From Yponomeuta sedellus (lineage: Eukaryota > Arthropoda > Insecta > Lepidoptera > Yponomeutidae), in assembly GCA_934045075.1 (NCBI GenBank), contig OW203722.1:19320986-19384985 (forward strand): a DNA stretch of 64,000 nucleotides, read 5' to 3'. The notes under the pieces are model-generated. The model made no database searches and had not been told where the DNA came from. It saw nothing but the letters and a program-made list of their open reading frames with translations. Positions 1 through 10,964 of the stretch are shown in pieces. Position numbers and translations under genes: made by a program. How positions within the stretch are numbered: the stretch's first letter is position 1; each line of letters opens with the position of its first letter.

Positions 1-1615
1 CACGGAGGTGGCGTGGGCAGCCGAGGTACACAGAACGCTTGCACGCTGCAACAACTGCACAGCTCTACTCTCCTTTACGATTAACGCTCTCAGAAGGCGT
101 CGAGGTCAAGTCAATATTGAGCTGATTTATGAGTGAAGTTTTTTTTTGGGACCGGTTTCACTCATAGGGAGTAAAATATACTATATCCTGTTTTAGGCTG
201 TTTGATAAACATCGATGGCATAATATTAGAGTGGATCCTGCACTTAAAAAGTGCTAAGGCCAATAATAAACCATCAGCAAAGAAGTGGTACAATTTCGCG
301 TCATACAACCGTCGATTTTATTACACGAGGCGATGCCGCGACGTTTATAAATCATAGTTTTATGGTTATTTGTAGCGATAAAGTCGACATTTCTAGACTT
401 GACGGTACCTCGTGTGTGCCTAAAGGCAAACTTCGCATGTGCATGTTACCAGCTACTAAATGTGTGTGATAGGAACACTTGCCAAAATTCAAAGGTGTTG
501 AATGACTGTTATTAAGTCACCTATCATTACAAACAGCCCGCGAGGAATACCTTATCTACCTACAACGTAACTTACCTTTTATAACTGTAACATTATTAAC
601 AAAGCCAATAATGTTTGAGAAATACGTAGAGATAAGTTTAATTTCTTTTCTTAGTTATATTACTTGGTAGTTAGTAGTATTAGTTAGAGTAGCTATAAAT
701 GTAAAAGTTTGTGAAGATGTTTGGTACTCAATCACGCAATAACGCATGTTCTAAGAACATAAATAGCAGAATGTAAAACTATAATCAAATCTTTACGAAA
801 GCTATGTACTTTATGCAGTTTGTGCCCCTATTAAATAAATAAAAAACGGCTGAACAGAACAACATTATACCTGGCATACAGATAGACAAAAATCTGAATT
901 GAGACATAGGATTGATTTCCCGCTAACGCGTTTCCGTGGGATAATATTTTATTGTTACTGTAACCACCTGTAACCTTTCTGAAACAACTCTAAGATATTT
1001 ATTTATTACCGTAGTAAGCACAATCTTGTAAACGGATTCGGAATAAATAGGTATGTAGTATAAACTGCAAGAAAACGAAAAAAAGAAATTGCCTCATTCG
1101 AAGGCCATCGGAGAGATAAAATGTAACCAAAATTTTAAAATCGAGCAACCTCTATATATTAAATTCAAATGAGTACATATATTAATTTAAATGTATCCAT
1201 GTGCGAGACGGACCCGCGCAACCATGGTTCTATAGCAGCACGTATTATTTGTCACAAAATTTGTTTCTTTTTAATCAGTTTGAGACCCTGAGCGGAGTCC
1301 GACTGACAAAACCAACAATATTATACTAAATTCATGCCTTGTAACTGATTGCAGTGTGTATTGGCAATTGCCTTGTGTAAAAAAAAGTGTTATAAATGTC
1401 ATTTCATTCATTCATTTAAAAACACGTGAAATAGCATCCCTGTTATAGTGCGGTCCCTACACTCTGCTTTACACCAAGTTTGATAGTTCAATGTATAACT
1501 TCAAAAACATTGTAGTATGGCATTTCTCATAGAGTAAATCTCATATTTTTGATTTGGTGCCACTGGGGGCCGCCAACATTTCTTCAAGTGATCTCAGTCT
1601 GGGCTTATTATTTTC
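1..1615. other. AT-rich sequence without a recognisable gene
   Basis: Short open frames here (longest 72 codons at 251-469) have no recognisable motif and no supporting splice sites. I see no repeat structure of note. Confidence 0.5.
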
Positions 1616-1617
1616 TG

Positions 1618-1720
1618 TTTGTGATGACCTCAATTGCCTAGTTACCGTAGCACAATGTACCCTAGTTTGGGACCAGGACAAGTGATTGTGTTATGTGGAA
1701 GTTATAAGTTTGATTACTAT
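1618..1720 (+). repeat. SINE body fragment (tRNA head lost)
   Basis: The stretch running from 'GTTTGTGATGACC' to 'GGGACCAGGACAAGTGATTG' matches the body of the tRNA-headed SINEs at 17.4-17.9, 43.1 and 52.4 kb and the fragment at 9.6 kb. No tRNA-like head is attached, so this is a truncated copy. Confidence 0.6.
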
Positions 1721-4700
1721 TTGTTTGTAGCCATAAAAATGTCATCTGGATATATGTGTTACTGTTCAGTAGATAAAGCTCCTTAAATGTAAGACAGACC
1801 GCGCACAGACCGTAGGCATAGTAATCGGGTCCCGTTAGCATCCTTCAGGGACGGAACCCTAAAAAGGTAGAAACCGATCAACAGGTTGCAAATACACACA
1901 CATCCTTGTCTCCCCAGTACACCTTTGGGATACAGAAGGAATAGCGTTTGGGATAATTGGCCAATCAATCGAGATTCCGATTTCACGACTACACAGTCGC
2001 TTAGTTTGTCTGAGTGGTGCAATTATCTATCCGGTGTAAATGTACTGAAATACCCCCATTTATACTAGTCCTTTTGAGTATAAAGGAAGCTCTTTAATTT
2101 AATTTCCTTTCTTTCACAGCTCTGAATAGATCTAAGCTAATTTTACGTGAGGAGCTCTCGCAGAGAGATTTTTTTATTCGTAATCTGATTGTCAAGTAAA
2201 AAGTCGCTGTCGATGACTTGTGTACACTTTTTAATTGAACCTTTCTATTATTTGTGGTCTATTATAATCAAATGTACTTACACCATCAATAAATCATTCA
2301 TAATACCCCACATCCTACAATAATCTTATCACTTATGCCTACCTATTCATTTGCCAGCCCCAGGTAGATATTTTTTCGATTTTGACAATTGAACGTAAAT
2401 CGAAGTAACGAGTAACAGTGCATACAATGCAAATTTTCTTTATTAAAGTCCACATTCATACCGGTAAAGTTATAACGTGGATAATTATGCAGAGTATCTA
2501 ATTTTGGCTTGAGTAGACAGAAATAATTACCGCACCTAAACCTATTATTGTCGTCGAGAAAACCACATTAACGGTAGTAGGCATCTAACCACCTACCTAT
2601 TCTAACATTGTTGACACTCTGACATGGCGCCTGATACCGTCTTATGTTTCCATTAAGATGACGTCACCTCATCGTTAACAAGTAATTTTGCGGAAACAGG
2701 TAGGTATTGAGATAAGGGAGTCTTCAGATAACGCAGGTCAAGATAATAAAGTCATGCCTCATGCGGACAGTCAAGCCGTTTGTTTGAATTTCTTCCACAG
2801 TTTTGTTTGTTACTACCGTCTTCGAAGAAGTGTGACCTACTGTGCAGTGGTACACCAGAATGTGTTCAAACCTTACCGAGATTAGCATAATATCCCGCCG
2901 GGTGCATCATGAGTGTGCCGATCACCGCAACTTTTCCATCTGTCACTTACCTAAAAAACAGAAAAGAAAACCAAAGGTAATCAAAAAGAAGAATAAAAAA
3001 ACACAGTCAAAATCAATCAATTAACAAAGAATCCACTGCGGGATCCGATGCCTGCGTGGTCTCTACAATAAAGTACATTCGGTCAGGCCACGCTTCGAGG
3101 CGTCTACAATAATAGCGATAACTTGATCGAATCACAGCCACAGGAGCAAATCAATTCGACGTATGGTGAATTACGCACACACGAGAACGCTAGATGCGCA
3201 TTGCATGGAATGGAATATTCGGCATGAGGGCATGAATTTGCAACGTTCAGGAGCTTCGTGGACCGAGGCTGTGGCATGAGGCTCGCACACACGTGGCTGC
3301 CACGGCTGCCAGCCGTCTGCGGCGGAATCTGACCAAATGCCCATTCGACCCGTCGATTGTTGCCTAAATAACTACGGGCTATTTATGACGTCAATACACG
3401 CCTCCGACGTACATCGGAATGTTACTGAAAATTTCCAGTGATATGGACAGAGAATTAACTGACTGCAACTAAAGGGTGTTCCAGAAAGGTTCAGTGAAGC
3501 TGAAGGGGGTATCTAGTCATCAATAAAAACTTGAGAAAAACTCTGAAATGTTGGAAAAAGTATCATGTACGTTTTTCGTACCTTCGCACTAGAGAAAACA
3601 TTACAATTTAGCTCGGAGCTGATAGTTTATTCCATATTCAGAGTTTGTTAAAAAAATGTGGTTTGCATTAAAGAGTAGAATAACGCACTTAAGCTTCACC
3701 GGTCTTTTTTGAAACTTCCGAGTCCATTTTGAAATGGTATTTTATAAAGTATATGTTTTCCCGGAAGACTATGTGCTGATATTTATTTTGATTGTGTGCC
3801 TAAAGACTTCCAACATATTAAGACAGATAGCAAATCCATTTCGCACGAAATCTCGTGGCTTTAACAAAGCGTAACGCCAACACACAAAACGATTGACGGC
3901 GTTTTAAGTGCAGATAATCCTCATAAATAGCAATTTGCGTCGTGACAAACGATCCGAGTTGCGCTGCCTAGTTTGGAAATCGCGTATAATGCCGCTATTG
4001 TTAATTATACAAGCCACCGCGTCACTAAACATACGATTTATTGTCAACGAACTAGAACAACTATACATTTAGCGAGAGATTATACTTGCGACAGTAAGCG
4101 ACAGCCTATGAAAGACCATGAGCATTGAAAAGGTAATGCAAACATTCATCTTCCTTGTGTATTAAAATTAATGATTACGGACAGCTTACAGACCATGTCA
4201 CGTCCTTTGAAAAGGTTTACTTTCAAATCCTGTAATTATAGTTCGAGTGACTGTGCCATGAGCAGTAGGTTGGGAAACGGTAATGAGGGTTTTAAGTTGG
4301 TATTTTTTTAACGTCACGGTGCACCAGTTGAAAAATAGACTTATTTGGCTTGCCTTAACACGCAGTAATGTCAGTCGAACTGATCGAGTCGACCGATAAA
4401 TATAATCGGTCAACAGATCTCCGGGCGGCCACGGCTCTTGGTAAAAAACACTACCGGCATCGACATACTGTATTTTGCTTAATACGCTTTTGACGAAAAC
4501 TTATCTGACCATCAAATCAGAGCATGGATTGAAACAATGGCACGCTAATAAAAATGTGACTCGTAACGCTGCCGTGAAGCATTGAAAATGTTACGTCTCT
4601 CTGATTCGGGCCGTTGCCATTCTACAGCAGATTACAGCGTATAAAATATTCTCTTTTGTGTTGGCAAGTGTTTCAGTGAGTGGAACTGTTGCAGGTGTCA

Positions 4701-7099
4701 AGTGCGCCCTGGGCGGGAGCCGAGAGTGGCGCATTGTATATCTTTCCGTAAGCACTGGACAGGAGGGAAATAAAACAATGAAATACGTGGGGTTGCTTGA
4801 AGCGCGCTCGGCTAATGAACTACGACCGAATGCGAGGATTCTTGATAAATTCAATGATGTTTCTTTCGAATACACAACTCTTTGTATCTCACCTTTGTAG
4901 ACATTAACTCGACTCGACATTAACAATGAATATTCAGAATCACTGCCAACACTAATGTATATGTACCGAGATGTGTATCGCTGATATCTACTTCCAATCA
5001 ATCGTACATAGACTAGTTTCAAATAGACGCCGGTTGAAAGATAAAAACATAATTTATTGTCAACGTTTGTAGTTTGGACTGTTCTCTGGCAAGTCTCAAG
5101 AGCGTTCGGTCAAGCAAACGGTGCTGGATGAAAAAGCATCGCGCGGAGTCCAAGCGGACGGTATGCGTGGAATGAGAGGGAGCATCCGCCGGCTGCGATT
5201 GTTGCCAGTTATCACTGAATGTTTTCCACTGGGGTATTTTGTGCCGCCACAAAAAACCACATAAAGGGCGGGCGCGGCTCGTTTGAGACGAGCCGCCCCT
5301 GTGGGAAAAATCGCAGCCAGAAAAATTATAACTTCGCTCGCGTGGATTGTTACAGGCCCACAAATGTACTTAATTGTGGCTTACAATTTACACAATTAAA
5401 TAACGCGCAGATGAAAGGGAACTGTCACATCTAGATGAGGAAATCAGCAAACGATTTGTCGACCCAAACGAAGGCGAGTGGTCTGCCAATGACACGGGGT
5501 CTCGCGGAGCGGCTCGGGGAATCATTAGCGAATACGGTGAGCGAAGCGTCGGCTCCCGGAATAGAAGCCGGGCCCGTGTGACAGCGGGACGATTGCAGCC
5601 CGTGATGGATGACGGTGGCGAACGCCGGGTTATTACGATGCGCCTTAATATCACCAACATCAACAATTTCAGAAAAAAATCGTAATCACGCGGACATTGC
5701 GTCGTAATTTCAAAACTTTAAATTCTTCTCAAAAGTCAATATTAATAAAAAAAACGTTCTCGTACCTAAATCGAACATTATATCGCTCAGTGATGCCGTT
5801 CGCATCAAGGGCTTGTGGAAAATGCGTCAGGCCGATAAGAAAAAAATTCAGTTCGTCGTCGCGCATACTTACCAGTAACTGCATAGCGACGTGAACATTC
5901 CAAGGGAATACTTCGCATATCGAGACTTAAAAGTTACCATTTACCGATCTCAGATACGCCATGGCCGGTCAAGTTATCTGGTCAGTTCGCTTCACTCGCA
6001 TACCGCCTTTAAATTAGTAAGAAATACTTCTTGCCAAGCCAAGATAATGAGCCTTCTAGGTATTTAAAAAAATGGACTAGAAACTTAAATTAGGCCATGG
6101 AGACGTTTTAGTTGAAACTATTGCAACTAAGTACGCATATGCAGTTAATTAACCCCTTTTAGTATTAGTAGGTAAACCCAAGTGAAAGCATTTCGTACTT
6201 TGTAGCTTGGACAGGGCCGAGGGTAGCCTTTGCCGCCATTAAACGAATAAAGTTAACGGTGACTCTCGGCTTGGTGTAACAAAAAAGGGATCCTGCCGTA
6301 ACGCCACTCCTGTTAATTTATCCTTGTCTTGCATAAGAGCGACGTGGCAAGATAGAGAGGGATGACAGTGGATTTAATATTGCCACTCGGCATGTGAGTT
6401 GCGTTTAATTTATCGTGCGACAGCCGCACAGCTTCGCATCTAGCAAGCAGGAGAACGCTACATCAATCTTCAGACGACTGGAAGACATCGGAGCTTCAGT
6501 GTTTTACCAGACAGCGATGACATGAACCAAGGGACATGATTGTCTTAAAAAGCAAAGAACTTTTGTAGGCATCACGAATCAATTTTCGTTGAACCGTTCA
6601 ATGTTTTATTCAATGTGTATTAACCCAGCGAATACGCCCAACGTTAAGTAAACCTGTTTTAGATGGTTTCCATTGTGCATATTAGCATTTCGCAGTATTT
6701 CAGAAGCAAAATGTAACACCTAATTGCTTACACATACGAAATATGTAGCTGCAACCACTAATTTTCAATTTCATAAACTCCCAGCTGCTTTTTAAAAGCC
6801 GATCCAGAGTCTCGAAGGCTCGTTCGGGTAAATGTGGCACGTGAAAATCAATATTCACAGCCCGTGCAATGTTCCGTGCGGTAAACTCGGGTAGCAACCA
6901 CTTTGTCCACTGACTTATTATGACCGGGCAACTGGAAACAGCGATGATCGACTAGGCTTCAAATTAAGTCTAATTCGCTTGCTGAACTGTTATATATAAA
7001 CATATAAAGCTTTTTAAAGGATGTAATTGTTATATTATTCTCACACCTGTATCGCAGACAGGTACTCAGAGACCAGGGACATTGAACAAATAGGTACTA
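1721..7099. other. Non-coding stretch, one GC-rich island
   Basis: Mostly AT-rich without recognisable genes. A segment near 3474 ('GGGTGTTCCAGAAAGGTTC') resembles a dispersed insect repeat start, but I cannot confirm a copy elsewhere in the window. About 4.64-5.65 kb is GC-richer than its surroundings, with overlapping open frames on both strands, a perfect GC hairpin (5274-5296) and a 93-codon plus-strand open frame (5404-5682) that I cannot identify. Confidence 0.4.
5274..5296. repeat. Perfect 9-bp GC-rich hairpin
   Basis: GCGGCTCGT, loop TTGAG, ACGAGCCGC. No T-run or gene end is attached, so no function is assigned. Confidence 0.7.
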
Positions 7100-7315
7100 A
7101 TCATTCGGGCTCTATGCACTAGCGCTACCACTGGGAAAAATCATATCATTTTACAGGTTTTGTCAAAAAGTGTAAGTAACCTTTCTCTCAATCATGTTAA
7201 CAGTGATGACTGATGTGATGACTATTGATTACTTTAAGAGATTGGTCTTACACTTTTTGCAAAAACGTTCTGTATTTTTCTTATAGCTAGTTACCACATC
7301 GAGCCACTTAGATAA
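7100..7315. mobile_element. Degenerate mariner-type MITE
   Basis: The left end has 'CACTAGCGCTACCACTGGGAAAAATCATA', close to the termini of the elements at 29.05, 38.4 and 54.46 kb. An internal inverted repeat pairs 'TCAAAAAGTGTAAG' (near 7164) with 'CTTACACTTTTTGCA' (near 7247). The outer ends are eroded, so boundaries are approximate. Confidence 0.5.
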
Positions 7316-7734
7316 GTTTTGTTGCTGTACTAACATAGGTTTGATTTAACTATACTAACAAAATTATGGGTGTTTTTGCGCCTGAAATAAAGCCAATGAA
7401 ACGAAATAATAAAGAAATAAAATAATTAATAAAAAATAAATTATCGATAAAGCTCGGAAATGAACCACATTGTCCTTTACAAAAGGAACAGAAAATGATC
7501 TCGTACGATACTGGTGTCATTAGAACTTCTTGACATGAGGAGAGAAACACACTGACGCAATTGTTCGCTCTTAGTTCCTATATTGTTACCAGTGTGAGTA
7601 ATAGGCACAGTTTACAATACCTCATCAAGTTTGCGTCAGTTGTGTAAAGTTTATAAATGTGGAGACAATGGTGAACAAAGAAATGTTGAGGACTATGGTG
7701 TTCGAATAAGAACATGGGTTAACAAAGGTCCTTT

Positions 7735-7790
7735 TTTAACCGACTTCAAAAAAAGAGGTTCTCAATTCGACGTGTATGTTACTTTTCTTG
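7735..7790 (+). repeat. Fragment of a dispersed repeat ('CCGACTTCAAAAAA' type)
   Basis: The string 'CCGACTTCAAAAAAAGAGG' followed by 'TTCTCAATTCGACGTG' is a signature I know from repeats scattered through lepidopteran genomes. It explains most of the overlapping 96-codon open frame at 7631-7921, which I therefore do not call a gene. Confidence 0.45.
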
Positions 7791-7920
7791 AAAATCACGA
7801 TGTGGGCAGCAGTAATACCACTTCAAGTAATACCACTAGTATATTTTTTCTCTTTCGCCGTAATAAAGCATCTTTCATCTTTGACTTAAAAGAAGACATT
7901 ATTAAAGATTTACTCTACTA

Positions 7921-9590
7921 ATTGCAGGGAAAACTCGGGTCGCAAACATGTAAATAAGATACAAAAGACAAACGAAACTAAATTTTCCATCTTTAACGTT
8001 AAGTTGGTGCGGTGTCCGCTGCAGCAAAAGTTGCAACTGTAGCCGCGGTGGCGACGGACGGCAAACGCTAATGAACCGTCACAAAAACTTGGAATTGTTT
8101 GCAATTTTGCATCGACATCTCTGCTGCTCGATGGTTCAATTAACGCCGGGACACTTTGCAAACACTTTTCTTTTTCTACGAACTCTTCCCTCAGCCGGAA
8201 CGCCAATGAGATTTTTTTCAAGTCTCGGTGTCTGTTTGTTTTGCTACAACTTTGTTTAATGTTGATTTTCTTTAGTGTTTCATAATATCTTTTTGTTCTT
8301 CGACATCAGCAAGTAGCAAAGCCAATGCAACGAATTAAATTTCACTCAGCATTGGGTGCTGAGGTGAAATGTAATTTATTGCAATGACTTTTACATCCAT
8401 AACAGATTATTTTCACAGAACATAGTGCACATTTCTTATTATATTGTAGAATTATTTTGTTTATAAAAAATATATAATATTGCAATGATCTCACTTCAGT
8501 AGACAAAAGTCGACCAACCGAATTGAATCAAACAAATGAAACCTTTTGCGTTGAACCAAACGCAACTAGTACTAGACGATCAAAGCGAACCACGCTCCCA
8601 ATTGCGAAATAAAACGCACAAAATAACAAGTTTAATTAAATTGCCAGAGAGCGGGCAGCGGCTGGCAACAATTCGAAGTAGGAAGGTAACACAACGATAG
8701 TTTAACAAGGGAACTCACAAAGTGAACTTCATATCGGGCTGGCTACATATGTACGACGCAGATACGGTGCACTGATTCGAGTAAATTATTCGCTCACCTT
8801 TGTATTACTAGCGCTGCAGCTTTGCCTTATGTTTGCCAAGTTTGGTAGCTGCACTTTGTATTACATACCTACTGTTGCGTTTGTGGTATGCTTTTTACGA
8901 TGCGTTCCTGAATAACCTTAGGGTCTTTTAACGTTATGATTTTGTAATGCAGTCCCGGAAACGCCAAACTTTTAATAGGATAGAAGAGTGATCCACGTTA
9001 AGATGAGGATACCTTCACTGGGTTGGGATTTAAAACTATTTTACGGTCACCCGTAGCCTAAAAAAGACGGTCTTTGAAGGTCAAATTTATGTAAAACAAC
9101 TGTATAATATTTTTTAAAAGATATTTTCCCGAGTAGATGTTTTTATTCAATTCGCCGTTTCTGATTTTAGCAATTGGAAGTTTTTCTCACTGAAAATTGT
9201 CTTTGCGGCGAAGAACTATTTACTCAATCGATAACGCGTAACACTAATGCTCATGTGACAATACTTTCAACAAAATTAAGATAAATAAGAACCAAGTAAT
9301 GGGTCCTTTCGCTCTGAATACTTATGTCAATTCAGAAGGTCGCAACGCGGGAGAGATCTCTCAGAAATGTGTGCTTTATATCCTTATAATACAGTTCATT
9401 ACTTTCGGCTGTTGTTAGGGATTCCACGCAAGAGTGGTAATCCACAAATAGGTGGCCGAGAATAGAGCGAGGCTACTGGACTGGACACGTCGCAATAATA
9501 ATCTTCACTCCAGCGCAGCAAATTTTTTCAGTCCTTTACTTATTTCACATAAAACTTTTTGATCTTGTGTAGTTTACGTTTTAATAGCTT
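7921..9590. other. AT-rich stretch, no gene seen
   Basis: Only short open frames on both strands, without motifs or paired splice sites. Confidence 0.45.
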
Positions 9591-9595
9591 TAGTC

Positions 9596-9700
9596 TGGGT
9601 GTATTTCCGTGTCAGCGATGTCCTTGCCTGGTTACCATAACACAGGGTATCCTAGTTTGCGACCAGGACGAGTTTTTTGTCCTGTGTAGAAATTGTTATT
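9596..9700 (+). repeat. SINE body fragment
   Basis: 'GTCCTTGCCTGGTTACC...GGGTATCCTAGTTTGCGACCAGGAC' matches the SINE body at 1618-1720 and at 52.5 kb. The head is absent. Confidence 0.6.
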
Positions 9701-9778
9701 ATTGAGATGATAACTTTTACACCAAAATCAGTTTCGGGTCGCATAGCTAAGTGAAAAACACGCTACCTATGGAAAAAA

Positions 9779-9816
9779 TATATTATTTTATAATATATAT
9801 ATTATAAAATAATATA
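9779..9816. repeat. Perfect 38-bp A/T palindrome
   Basis: Two 17-bp arms (9779-9795 and 9800-9816), made only of A and T, flank a TATA centre. It could extrude as a cruciform or be an expanded AT tract. Confidence 0.85.
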
Positions 9817-10556
9817 CATAACGTTTCATAATACGTTTTTGCAAATAACCAACTCCATCAACCTCAATAATGGCAATAGCGAATGTTATCACGTACAGCC
9901 TAGAACCAAAGGGAAAGTATCTTTAACTAAAAACCATATTAGCAAAAAAAAAATTACTGACATTACCGGTGATCGATTATTTTACATCGTTCATGTCTTC
10001 TCTTTGAGGTGACCTACCTGTAAATGTTAAGCAAACATACATAAAACCACGTTTCTCACATTACGATCTAACATTTCCGTTATCCCTAGTCGTGTGTATA
10101 AATGTAGTTTTAGGATTAAGGGAGCGTGCAGGTCGATAAAGTGGCAGGTAGAGCAGCCCTGTTTACAGGCTCGAGGCTACTCCTGTAACGTTCAACGCTA
10201 TGTAGGTATACTGGATACATTTAACTTTACACTCAAAAGTGAATTGTTGGCTAGTGGGAAATTAAGTAGAACACACTACGACACTGTAGCGGGTACATCG
10301 ATTTAAACAAAGACATCAAACTTAATCAATACTTAATAGTCCAGCTTAGAAGCAAAATTGAAATAAAAATAAACCGCTGACTTTTGATACACATTTTGAC
10401 ACAACTTTACCCACCAACCGACATAACTGTGGTACCTATTGAATATTTCAATTTCCCCGGGTGTTTCATTACTTCAACAATTTCATGCCCAAAGAGTGAA
10501 CATCTATCGTTGTTCCTGTATAATTACAGGAAACACTTTAAAAAGCATTAATTATC

Positions 10557-10744
10557 ATTATCAACCCCTGTATGTCCCCACTGTTGGGGCACGGGTCTCT
10601 TCCTGTATCGTAGGAAGGTTAGGCCATACTCCACCACGGGGGCCAAGACCGGGTTGGCAGAGGATTGTAAGACAGTGGCGGGCCTTATACTGTCAGAAGT
10701 TATCAAGCCGCCCATAAGGCCTCTGACATGGCTTAGCGACTGCT
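10557..10744 (+). repeat. Family-A short repeat, 5' half (split by the DIRS element)
   Basis: Starts with 'ATCAACCCCTGTATGTCCCC' and contains the family hallmark segments 'TTAGGCCATACTCCACCACG' and 'GCCTCTGACATGGCTTA'. The other half resumes at 15929 with 'ATGACAGCCGGTACCAACGG'. Other copies (17.5, 45.6, 49.4, 59.4 kb) are continuous across this point, so the DIRS insertion cut one copy in two. Confidence 0.85.
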
Positions 10745-10754
10745 ATTATGTTCC

Positions 10755-10893
10755 GTAATCTCGTCCTCATTTGTAACTATGTAGTATGCACCTTTGCACT
10801 ACTGCGCTGCACAATCTTCAAAGTCCTTTAAAATAAAGATTTCTGAACGCTCCCCATAGACAACCTCGCGTTCCCGCTATCTCAAACGTCATT
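10755..10893 (+). repeat. DIRS left inverted terminal repeat
   Basis: 139 bp, reverse complement of 15737-15875 with no difference that I can find. Confidence 0.92.
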
Positions 10894-10964
10894 GTACTTT
10901 TTTTGTGCATCCGCGCTGTACGTAATATTGTGATTACTGCGAGAATAGTGAAAAATCCTGCAAA

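Noticed and set aside
7631..7921. 96-codon open frame as a gene
   Set aside because: Its centre is a dispersed repeat and the rest is low-complexity Asn/Thr/Ser and Phe.
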